DNA of 10,502 bases from an uncultured Bacteroidales bacterium (GTDB taxonomy: Bacteria; Bacteroidota; Bacteroidia; Bacteroidales; Paludibacteraceae): the NCBI GenBank assembly GCA_900321775.1, contig ONXE01000071.1:1-10502 (forward strand). Direction: 5' to 3'. Under the pieces are notes generated by a model. The model made no database searches. It was not told where the DNA came from and saw only the letters and a program-made list of their open reading frames with translations. The translations under genes were made by a program, and so were the position numbers. The stretch's first letter is position 1. Each line of letters begins with the position of its first letter. Of the stretch, positions 6,698-10,502 are shown piece after piece.

Positions 6698-9037
6698 TTA
6701 CAGATTGTCCTTAAGGAACTTCAACAGTCGTTCGTACACATGCCGCTGGTTGTTGCGTTTGCGCAGGAAATGGTTGTCATCAGGATACACTTGCATCTCA
6801 AACTGACGGTTCTTCTCTACCAATGCATCCGTATACAACAAGGTATTGCGCGCATGCACATTGTCGTCGGCCAAACCGTGCACTATCAGCAGATTGCCTT
6901 GCAACGCATCTGCATGGCCGATAGCCGATGCATCATCGTAGCCGCCCTCATTCACCTGCGGACGACGCATGTAGCGCTCGGTGTAAGCCGCGTCATAGTA
7001 TCGCCAGTCGGTCACCGGCGCAACAGCCATACCGAACTTGAACGGACTCTCGCCCATCTCCGGATGGATACCGCAGTAACTCATCGCCATAATAGTCGCG
7101 TAACCTCCGAAACTCCAGCCCCAGATGCCGATGCGCTCAGCGTCCACGTAGGGTAGGGTTTGCAGATAGCGTGCCGCATATACCTGGTCTTCCATCTCCA
7201 CGGTACCTATATGCATGTATGTCTTGTTGCGGAACGCGCGACCGCGAGCTTCTGTGCCACGCGGATCTACGCACACGCAAATCACACCCTCTTTGGCCGC
7301 CAGATATTCCTCCCAACTGATCTTCCAGCGGTTCAGCACTTGCTGACTGGCCGGCCCGCTATAATGGAACATCAGCACCGGGTACTTTCGGCTCTCGACC
7401 CTTGACCCTTGGCTCTCGACCCTTGACCCTTGACTCTCGACCCTTGACCCTTGACTCTCGACTAAAGGTCGAAGCATCCATCCGTTCAGCGTGTCACCTT
7501 TGGGCGTCACAAACGAGAAAAACTCCTTCACCGGCAACCCCGCTTCCCGAAAACGCTCAACCACCTCTTTGTTGTCTTCCAACACACGCAGAGCATTACC
7601 TTTTCGGTCTCGGATAGTATATGTTGTCGGCTGACTGACAGACTGATACGACTCTACAAAATACGCAAACGACGGCGAGAACACCGCATCGTGCATGCCC
7701 GGTTCCATCGAGTAGGCTTGCAGTTTGTTCTTCTTGGTATCCAGCGCGTAGATATATCGATTCTGTGGCTCACAAACCGCATGACCGGTTGCAGCAGGAG
7801 ACCCGCCTGCTGCCTGATAATACAGCGTCTGCGTCTTCTCGTCGTAACCGTAAACCTTCGTTACGTCATATTTGCCCGAGGTCAGTTGCTTCTTTTTCTG
7901 CCCTTGAGCCGAGTACAGATACGCGTGACGATAACCATCCGTCTCGTTCACGCAGATAAACGAGTTGTCCGACAAAAACTGCCATTCGTCAATGGCTGCA
8001 TAGTCAACAAAATACGCTTTCGACTCCTCCAGATACGTCCGCGTGCACACCGTCGATTTCGGGTTTGCCAGGAACATCTCCAGCTTGTTCTGGTCTCTAT
8101 TCAGCCTGAATATTGCCAGTACCGGATCCTCTTCTTTGGCCCCTTGACTCTCGACTCTTGACTCTTGACTCTTGACTCTTGCCCCTTGCCTCTTGACTCT
8201 TGACCCTTGCCTCCATTTAATTCGTGGAATATAACTCTCTGCCTGCTCGGGCAATGCCATGGTTTTCAGCGACTTGTAGTACGTGTCGTACACCACCACC
8301 GAGGCCTCGGAAATCGTCTCGCCTGCACACGGGTATTTCAGGCTTTTCACCGCCGGATCTATGTATTCTATCCAATTGAAACTCGGTACTTTACTCTCGT
8401 CCAAGCGCACAAACGCCAGTTGCTTCGAGTCGGGAGAAAAACTGTACAAACATGTCGTCCCGAACTCTTCCTCGTACAGCCAGTCGGGGATGCCGTTGAG
8501 GATACCATCCGCATGGCCAGATGTCGCCGGAGACCCTCCGGACACAATTACTTCCGTCTTAAAGTCCACCTTGTGCATATACAGGTTGTTCTCCCGCGCG
8601 AAAGCGATATACTTGCCGTCCGGCGAGAACACCGGCTGCATCACGGGCATCGTATCCGACAAGGCGCGAATCTCATGACGTTTGCGGTCGTAGATATAGT
8701 AGTCCGCACGAAACGAACGACGGTATATCTTCTCGCTATTGCCGTACACCAGCACATACCGGTCCGAAGGCGAAAGCACATAGCCCTCAATCTTTGCCGG
8801 CTTGTTGCCCTTCGCACGCGCGTATTCAAACAAGGTGTCTGTCACCTGTCCTGTCTTGTATGAGTATGCAAATAGGTCATTACCCCGCAACTGAGCATAT
8901 CGTTCCCCATCCGCCAGCGGAGTCATCTCTTCCGGAGCCTTCGCCTTGAATTTCCCCGCTGTTATATCTGTCAGCACATCGGCCCGAACTCCCGCCCAAG
9001 CCAGCAAAAACACGATGATTCCTACTATCTTTTTCAT
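6698..9037 (-). CDS. dpp4: Dipeptidyl-peptidase IV-type S9 serine peptidase with repeat-derived insertions
   Basis: A 779-residue secreted peptidase. The signal peptide MKKIVGIIVFLLAWAGVRA is probably cut after Ala19. A DPPIV_N beta-propeller (about 60-500) contains the substrate N-terminus-binding Glu pair in DWLYEEEFG (185-193). The C-terminal alpha/beta-hydrolase domain has the nucleophile Ser642 in GWSFGGY, the catalytic Asp in GLADDNVH (724-725) and His756 in DDNHF. It should remove N-terminal dipeptides, typically X-Pro, in the periplasm or at the cell surface. Prolyl tripeptidyl peptidase is a close alternative. The protein is some 40-60 residues longer than I expect for the family. 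The excess is accounted for by four segments: two heptamer-derived runs (about 277-300 and 525-549) and two GGSPA-type inserts (about 167-177 and 410-420). All lie between conserved blocks and all catalytic residues remain, so the enzyme is probably functional. First gene of the minus-strand run. Confidence 0.93.
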   Translation of the reverse strand: MKKIVGIIVFLLAWAGVRADVLTDITAGKFKAKAPEEMTPLADGERYAQLRGNDLFAYSYKTGQVTDTLFEYARAKGNKPAKIEGYVLSPSDRYVLVYGNSEKIYRRSFRADYYIYDRKRHEIRALSDTMPVMQPVFSPDGKYIAFARENNLYMHKVDFKTEVIVSGGSPATSGHADGILNGIPDWLYEEEFGTTCLYSFSPDSKQLAFVRLDESKVPSFNWIEYIDPAVKSLKYPCAGETISEASVVVYDTYYKSLKTMALPEQAESYIPRIKWRQGSRVKRQGARVKSQESRVESQGAKEEDPVLAIFRLNRDQNKLEMFLANPKSTVCTRTYLEESKAYFVDYAAIDEWQFLSDNSFICVNETDGYRHAYLYSAQGQKKKQLTSGKYDVTKVYGYDEKTQTLYYQAAGGSPAATGHAVCEPQNRYIYALDTKKNKLQAYSMEPGMHDAVFSPSFAYFVESYQSVSQPTTYTIRDRKGNALRVLEDNKEVVERFREAGLPVKEFFSFVTPKGDTLNGWMLRPLVESQGSRVESQGSRVESQGSRVESRKYPVLMFHYSGPASQQVLNRWKISWEEYLAAKEGVICVCVDPRGTEARGRAFRNKTYMHIGTVEMEDQVYAARYLQTLPYVDAERIGIWGWSFGGYATIMAMSYCGIHPEMGESPFKFGMAVAPVTDWRYYDAAYTERYMRRPQVNEGGYDDASAIGHADALQGNLLIVHGLADDNVHARNTLLYTDALVEKNRQFEMQVYPDDNHFLRKRNNQRHVYERLLKFLKDNL
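7391..7463 (-). repeat. In-gene heptamer array (three 21-bp copies), S-R-V-E-S-Q-G repeat
   Basis: Ten heptamers arranged as three nearly identical 21-bp copies (7391-7411, 7412-7432, 7433-7453) plus a partial copy to 7463. Each 21-mer is one ctctcg-type and two acccttg-type units in plus-strand form. On the coding strand they encode the 7-residue repeat SRVESQG at residues about 525-549 of the peptidase, between GWMLRPL and KYPVLMF, just before the hydrolase domain. Higher-order identity of the 21-mers suggests that later duplication acted on a three-unit block. Confidence 0.95.
7777..7813. repeat. Hairpin element copy 2 (GGSPAATGHA)
   Basis: Matches the element at 8509-8541 at 25 of 33 positions (7777-7809), in the same orientation. 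It contains an 8-bp perfect inverted repeat, gcagcagg (7791-7798) and cctgctgc (7806-7813), around the loop agacccg. In the peptidase it encodes GGSPAATGHAV at residues about 410-420, an insertion between propeller strands. Confidence 0.75.
8140..8209 (-). repeat. In-gene heptamer array, unit ACTCTTG, ten copies
   Basis: Ten consecutive 7-bp units, in order ccccttg, actctcg, four actcttg, ccccttg, cctcttg, actcttg, acccttg. On the coding strand they read as a 7-residue cycle (ESRVKSQ/GSRVKRQ type), residues about 277-300 of the peptidase. They lie after YIPRIKW and before AIFRLNR, two blocks that are normally separated by only a few residues in this family. More diverged than the array at 7391-7463 but clearly the same unit. 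Confidence 0.95.
8509..8541. repeat. Hairpin element copy 1 (GGSPATSGHAD)
   Basis: A 33-bp segment related to 7777-7809. The core is a perfect hairpin, ccggag / acc / ctccgg (8527-8541), equivalent to ccgg around the shared loop agaccct. It encodes GGSPATSGHAD at residues about 167-177 of the peptidase, an insertion just upstream of NGIPDWLYEEEFG. The stem sequence differs from copy 2 but pairing is kept in both. Confidence 0.75.
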
Positions 9038-9093
9038 TACTCTCTAATTCTAATTAAATGTATCTACCTTTTCCTGCCATACCAAAGGCGGTG

Positions 9094-9124
9094 CAAAGTT
9101 ACAAAAAAGATTTCACATACGCAA
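9094..9124 (-). promoter_or_regulatory. Bacteroidota-type promoter for the peptidase operon
   Basis: On the minus strand, TTG (9122-9124) is followed after exactly 20 nt by TAACTTTG (9094-9101). This matches the primary sigma factor consensus of Bacteroidota (TTG near -33, TAnnTTTG near -7). Transcription should start near 9087, giving a leader of about 50 nt before the ATG at 9037. No Shine-Dalgarno sequence precedes the start, as is usual in the phylum. Confidence 0.85.
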
Positions 9125-9162
9125 GTATTTTGAAACAAAAAATCGCACCCGGCCTGCTTTTT

Positions 9163-9178
9163 TGCAAATTTATTTGCA
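9163..9178. repeat. Inverted repeat TGCAAAT-TT-ATTTGCA upstream of the peptidase promoter
   Basis: A perfect 7-bp inverted repeat with a 2-bp centre, located about 40 bp upstream of the -33 element of the minus-strand promoter. It could be a regulator binding site or a weak hairpin. The position fits an upstream operator, but nothing identifies the regulator. Confidence 0.4.
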
Positions 9179-9202
9179 TATTCCCCCAAAAACCTCCTAT
9201 TT

Positions 9203-9223
9203 CTTACTTCTTACTTCTTACTT
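9203..9223. repeat. 7-bp tandem array, unit CTTACTT, three copies
   Basis: Three exact copies of CTTACTT, with degenerate partial copies on both sides (roughly 9199-9230). The unit contains TAA in one frame on the minus strand. It is the first of three adjacent short-period repeats between 9199 and 9284. Confidence 0.9.
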
Positions 9224-9233
9224 CTTCCCTTCA

Positions 9234-9261
9234 CCATCATCCATCATCCATCATCCATCCT
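9234..9261. repeat. 7-bp tandem array, unit CCATCAT, four copies
   Basis: Three exact CCATCAT copies and one variant (CCATCCT, 9255-9261). The period is again 7 bp, though the unit is unrelated to its neighbour 11 bp away. Confidence 0.92.
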
Positions 9262-9284
9262 TCACTCCTTCATTCCTTCGCTCC
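9261..9284. repeat. 8-bp degenerate tandem repeat (ttcNNtcc), three copies
   Basis: Three units, ttcactcc, ttcattcc and ttcgctcc, directly follow the CCATCAT array. The 8-bp period differs from the other arrays. The run is pyrimidine-rich and may be a decayed or independently formed repeat. Confidence 0.65.
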
Positions 9285-9291
9285 TCTCTTA

Positions 9292-9312
9292 GTATTATAC
9301 TTTGTATAATAC
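9292..9312. repeat. Perfect 9-bp inverted repeat GTATTATAC-TTT-GTATAATAC
   Basis: Both arms match completely around a 3-bp centre. It lies in the middle of the divergent region, about 170 bp from the peptidase promoter and 360 bp from the lipoprotein promoter. No T-run makes it a convincing terminator. An operator-like site or a cruciform-forming repeat is possible. Confidence 0.6.
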
Positions 9313-9355
9313 CACAGAATCACACACACCAACTTTCATCGGGACCTGGTGAAGG

Positions 9356-9474
9356 GAGCTTGCATAGAGCAACGTTCGGTGGACGTTGCGAGTAGTAAGT
9401 GCGACGCGCGAGTTTGCAGAGCAAACATAGAACACCTTGTAGGAAGGGAGGGGCGTACTCTCTTATATCCCTCC
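9356..9474. other. Structured GC-richer intergenic element with three hairpins
   Basis: Contains GCAACGT / 7-nt loop / ACGTTGC (9369-9389), GTTTGC / AGA / GCAAAC (9412-9426) and GGAGGG / 16-nt loop / CCCTCC (9447-9474). A similar word occurs twice 54 bp apart: gagcttgcatagagcaa near 9357 and gagtttgcagagcaaa near 9410, so part of it looks duplicated. It is more GC-rich than the A/T- and pyrimidine-rich DNA around it and has no credible frame. It may be a dispersed repeat or a structured RNA. No promoter is evident just in front of it on either strand. Confidence 0.5.
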
Positions 9475-9493
9475 AGACATTATTTTTTACGCC

Positions 9494-9584
9494 TTTGTCC
9501 TTTGACCTTTCTTTCCAGCGCTACGCTCCGGACGATCTGCTACGCCGTGGACCTTTGACTTTTGACTTTTGACCTTTGACCTTT
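9494..9584. repeat. 7-bp tandem array, unit GACCTTT/GACTTTT, split by a GC-rich insert
   Basis: Left part: tttgtcc and tttgacc (9494-9507). Right part: gaccttt, gactttt, gactttt, gaccttt, gaccttt (9550-9584), with a degenerate continuation to about 9591. Between them lies a GC-rich segment (about 9515-9549) with the direct repeat GCTACGC (9520-9526 and 9539-9545) and the palindrome TCCGGA. The minus-strand unit GGTCAAA is closely related to the GAGTCAA/GGGTCAA units inside the peptidase gene. Confidence 0.9.
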
Positions 9585-9602
9585 TTGCCCTTTCATTCGT
9601 GA

Positions 9603-9640
9603 CAAAATGACACAAAAATGCACAAAATAGCAGAAAAATG
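9603..9640. promoter_or_regulatory. Helically phased A-tracts (curved DNA) upstream of the lipoprotein promoter
   Basis: Four A-tracts of 4-5 bases begin at 9604, 9614, 9624 and 9634, exactly 10 bp apart, inside a degenerate 10-bp repeat (cacaaaatNN). Long T- and A-runs follow at 9644-9650, 9653-9658 and 9664-9672. Phased A-tracts bend DNA, and this bend would lie 30-70 bp upstream of the -33 element, where it can raise promoter strength. Effect inferred, spacing seen. Confidence 0.6.
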
Positions 9641-9670
9641 CACTTTTTTTGCAAAAAAGTATGTTTTTTT

Positions 9671-9701
9671 TTGGTCGTTTCAAAAAAAAGCAGTAACTTT
9701 G
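9671..9701 (+). promoter_or_regulatory. Bacteroidota-type promoter for the small lipoprotein
   Basis: TTG (9671-9673), a 20-nt spacer, then TAACTTTG (9694-9701). This is the same -7 octamer and the same spacing as the peptidase promoter. Transcription should start near 9707, giving a leader of about 75 nt. Confidence 0.87.
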
Positions 9702-9720
9702 CGGCCGATTTTGAAAATGT

Positions 9721-9769
9721 GCGACGTTGGGTCGCCAACACGAGTAGAAAACAATTGTTTAATTAAACA
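9721..9769 (+). promoter_or_regulatory. Structured leader of the small lipoprotein mRNA
   Basis: Two mutually exclusive small hairpins can form: GCGAC/GTCGC (9721-9725 with 9731-9735) and GTTGG/CCAAC (9726-9730 with 9735-9739). Further on lies a perfect 14-bp AT palindrome, TGTTTAATTAAACA (9756-9769), ending 12 bases before the ATG. The A/T-rich sequence just before the start is typical for translation initiation in this phylum. A regulatory switch is possible but unproven. Confidence 0.35.
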
Positions 9770-9781
9770 TTTAATAAAGAA

Positions 9782-10006
9782 ATGAAAAAGGTATTATTTG
9801 TTCTCGCCGCTGCTGCTTGCATGGTAGCTTGTGGCAACAAGGAGGCTAAGCAAGAGGCCGCTGAGGAAGAAGTAGTAGTTGTTGAGGAAGCTGTTGAGGC
9901 TCCCGCTGAGGCTGCTGAAGAGGCTACTATCGTCGACACCATCGTGGCTGCTGTTGAGGCTACCCAGGATGCTGCTGAGGCCGTTAAAGATGCTCTCAAT
10001 AAGTAA
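9782..10006 (+). CDS. Small acidic Ala/Glu-rich lipoprotein
   Basis: A 74-residue protein. The signal peptide MKKVLFVLAAAACMVAC ends in a lipobox (MVAC, Cys17 lipidated), leaving a mature part of about 58 residues. That part is rich in Glu, Ala and Val, with runs such as EEEVVVVEEAVEAPAEAAEE, then a more helical C-terminal stretch (about 50-73) with only a few Lys. I do not recognise a named family. Small Lpp-like or spacer lipoproteins of this composition are common in Bacteroidota. The strong promoter, curved upstream DNA, repeated use of a few codons (GCT, GAG, GTT) and a dedicated terminator suggest a monocistronic, abundant product. Envelope location is inferred from the lipobox; function is unknown. 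Confidence 0.85.
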   Translation: MKKVLFVLAAAACMVACGNKEAKQEAAEEEVVVVEEAVEAPAEAAEEATIVDTIVAAVEATQDAAEAVKDALNK

Positions 10007-10024
10007 TTAGTCTGTTCAGAGAGT

Positions 10025-10056
10025 AAAAGTCCATCCGCAGCGGGTGGACTTTTTTC
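10025..10056 (+). terminator. Rho-independent terminator after the small lipoprotein
   Basis: The arms AAAAGTCCATCC (10025-10036) and GGGTGGACTTTT pair with one G-U wobble around the loop GCAGC, and the T-run continues to 10055. It lies 19 bp after the TAA of the lipoprotein gene and 20 bp before coaX. Confidence 0.9.
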
Positions 10057-10075
10057 TTCTTCATCCATTACCGCC

Positions 10076-10502
10076 ATGAATCTGTGTATTGACCAGGGAA
10101 ACAGCCGCACCAAGTTGGCTATCTTTGCCGACGATGGCAAGATGGTGAACAACTTCATCTACAAGCGTTTTGATGCGTCCGAGATAGAGAAAATATGCTC
10201 TCTCTATCCCGTCACCAACAGTATCATCTCTTCGGTCATCAACATCGACCCCGCGGTAGTCAACACGCTCAATCGTCTGAGCGAGCACTTCATCCTCGCC
10301 GCAAACCCTCGGACAGGATCGCTTGGCTGCCGCAGTCGGAGCCAATGCTCTCTCGCCCAACAAAAACCTGCTGATAATCGACGCAGGCTCTGCTATTACT
10401 TATGATTTCGTCAATGCTGACAATCAGTTTGTTGGAGGTAATATCGCCCCGGGTATCAAGATGCGCTTTACTGCCCTGAAAACCCAAACCAAGAAACTCC
10501 CC
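10076..10502 (+). pseudogene. coaX: Type III pantothenate kinase, frame broken by a short deletion; 3' end outside window
   Basis: CoaX phosphorylates pantothenate with ATP in the first step of coenzyme A synthesis. The first frame (10076-10297) gives 74 residues with the phosphate-binding start NLCIDQGNSRTKLAIF and continues to SEHFIL. One base later, from 10299, a different frame gives PQTLGQDRLAAAVGA, then LLIIDAGSAITYDF and GGNIAPGIKMRF, all classic CoaX blocks, and stays open to the window end. From what I know of Bacteroides homologues, about 14 residues (the TPLP...N-x-Y-x-T stretch) are missing at the join. A net loss of about 41 bp therefore explains both the gap and the frame change. 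In the first frame the protein ends at 10405 with unrelated sequence. Either a real pseudogene or an assembly or sequencing deletion; coaX is often essential, which favours error unless another pantothenate kinase exists. No promoter is visible between the terminator and the ATG. Confidence 0.85.

Larger units (their letters stand above)
9038..9781. other. 744-bp divergent intergenic region without a credible gene
   Basis: Separates the minus-strand peptidase run from the plus-strand lipoprotein gene. Short open frames exist here, but they consist of repeats and low-complexity pyrimidine or A-rich runs and resemble no protein family. From left to right it holds the peptidase promoter, an AT-rich inverted repeat, three short tandem repeats (7, 7 and 8 bp), a perfect 9-bp inverted repeat, a structured GC-richer segment, a heptamer array with a GC-rich insert, phased A-tracts, a second promoter and a structured leader. 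Each is listed separately. Confidence 0.85.

Noticed and set aside
6908..6935. Third copy of the GGSPA-x-x-GHA element (AIGHADAL in the peptidase)
   Set aside because: The HAD residues belong to a block conserved in the family (NHADKL-like) and the ggagaccc hairpin core is absent.
6656..7156. Plus-strand open frame (166 codons) over the catalytic end of the peptidase
   Set aside because: It overlaps the catalytic Ser, Asp and His motifs on the other strand and has no family resemblance.
7391..8209. CRISPR array
   Set aside because: The repeats are 7-bp direct tandems without unique spacers, and lie inside a conserved coding frame.
8207..8863. Plus-strand open frame (218 codons) opposite the peptidase gene
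   Set aside because: Antisense shadow rich in Arg and His, no recognisable domain; the minus strand encodes conserved DPPIV blocks here.
9165..9195. Second minus-strand promoter with the -7 box TAAATTTG (9165-9172)
   Set aside because: No TTG lies 19-21 nt upstream; the nearest is at about 14 nt, and the promoter at 9094-9124 fits far better.
9058..9741. Several short open frames in the divergent intergenic region
   Set aside because: They are made of tandem repeats and low-complexity runs, overlap each other on both strands and lack initiation context.
10285..10310. Programmed ribosomal frameshift in coaX
   Set aside because: There is no slippery heptamer or downstream pseudoknot, and a conserved stretch of about 14 residues is missing, so a shift alone would not restore the protein.

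Overview
The window looks like a chromosomal segment of a Bacteroidota bacterium, most likely Bacteroidales. Both recognisable promoters have the TTG / N20 / TAnnTTTG architecture of that phylum, start codons lack a clear Shine-Dalgarno sequence, and several families are typical of the phylum (DUF2851, an Ig-like Big_5 lipoprotein, an FHS-type sugar permease beside a ROK kinase, S9B dipeptidyl peptidase). I see no phage, IS element, CRISPR array, rRNA or tRNA.

Positions 1-9037 hold seven genes, all on the minus strand and tightly packed (27 and 54 bp gaps upstream, then 3, 0, -14 and 6 bp). In transcription order they are: dipeptidyl-peptidase IV-like S9 peptidase, FHS-type MFS sugar transporter, ROK sugar kinase, NodB-type polysaccharide deacetylase, DUF2851 protein, a large Ig-like lipoprotein, and PnuC (running off the left edge). 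The one clear promoter for this run lies upstream of the peptidase. The transporter and kinase make a plausible import-and-phosphorylate pair for glucose or a related hexose. The other genes look like housekeeping or envelope genes.

Positions 9038-9781 are a 744 bp divergent intergenic region without a credible gene. It holds the peptidase promoter, several short tandem repeats, strong inverted repeats, a structured GC-richer stretch, helically phased A-tracts and a second promoter. That promoter drives a 74-residue acidic Ala/Glu-rich lipoprotein (9782-10006), which is followed by a rho-independent terminator. The window ends in a type III pantothenate kinase gene (coaX) that is broken by a short out-of-frame deletion, either real or an assembly error.

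The most unusual signal is repeat biology. At least six separate tandem arrays with exactly a 7-bp period but different unit sequences lie within about 4.3 kb. Two of them sit in frame inside the peptidase gene, where they encode 7-residue repeats. The same gene also carries two diverged copies of a 33-bp hairpin element, each encoding a GGSPA-x-x-GHA peptide at loop positions. Only arrays whose unit is stop-free in the gene's orientation are found inside the gene; the others are intergenic. This suggests an active process that creates or spreads heptamer arrays and hairpin elements, filtered by selection on reading frames. No enzyme responsible for it is visible in the window.
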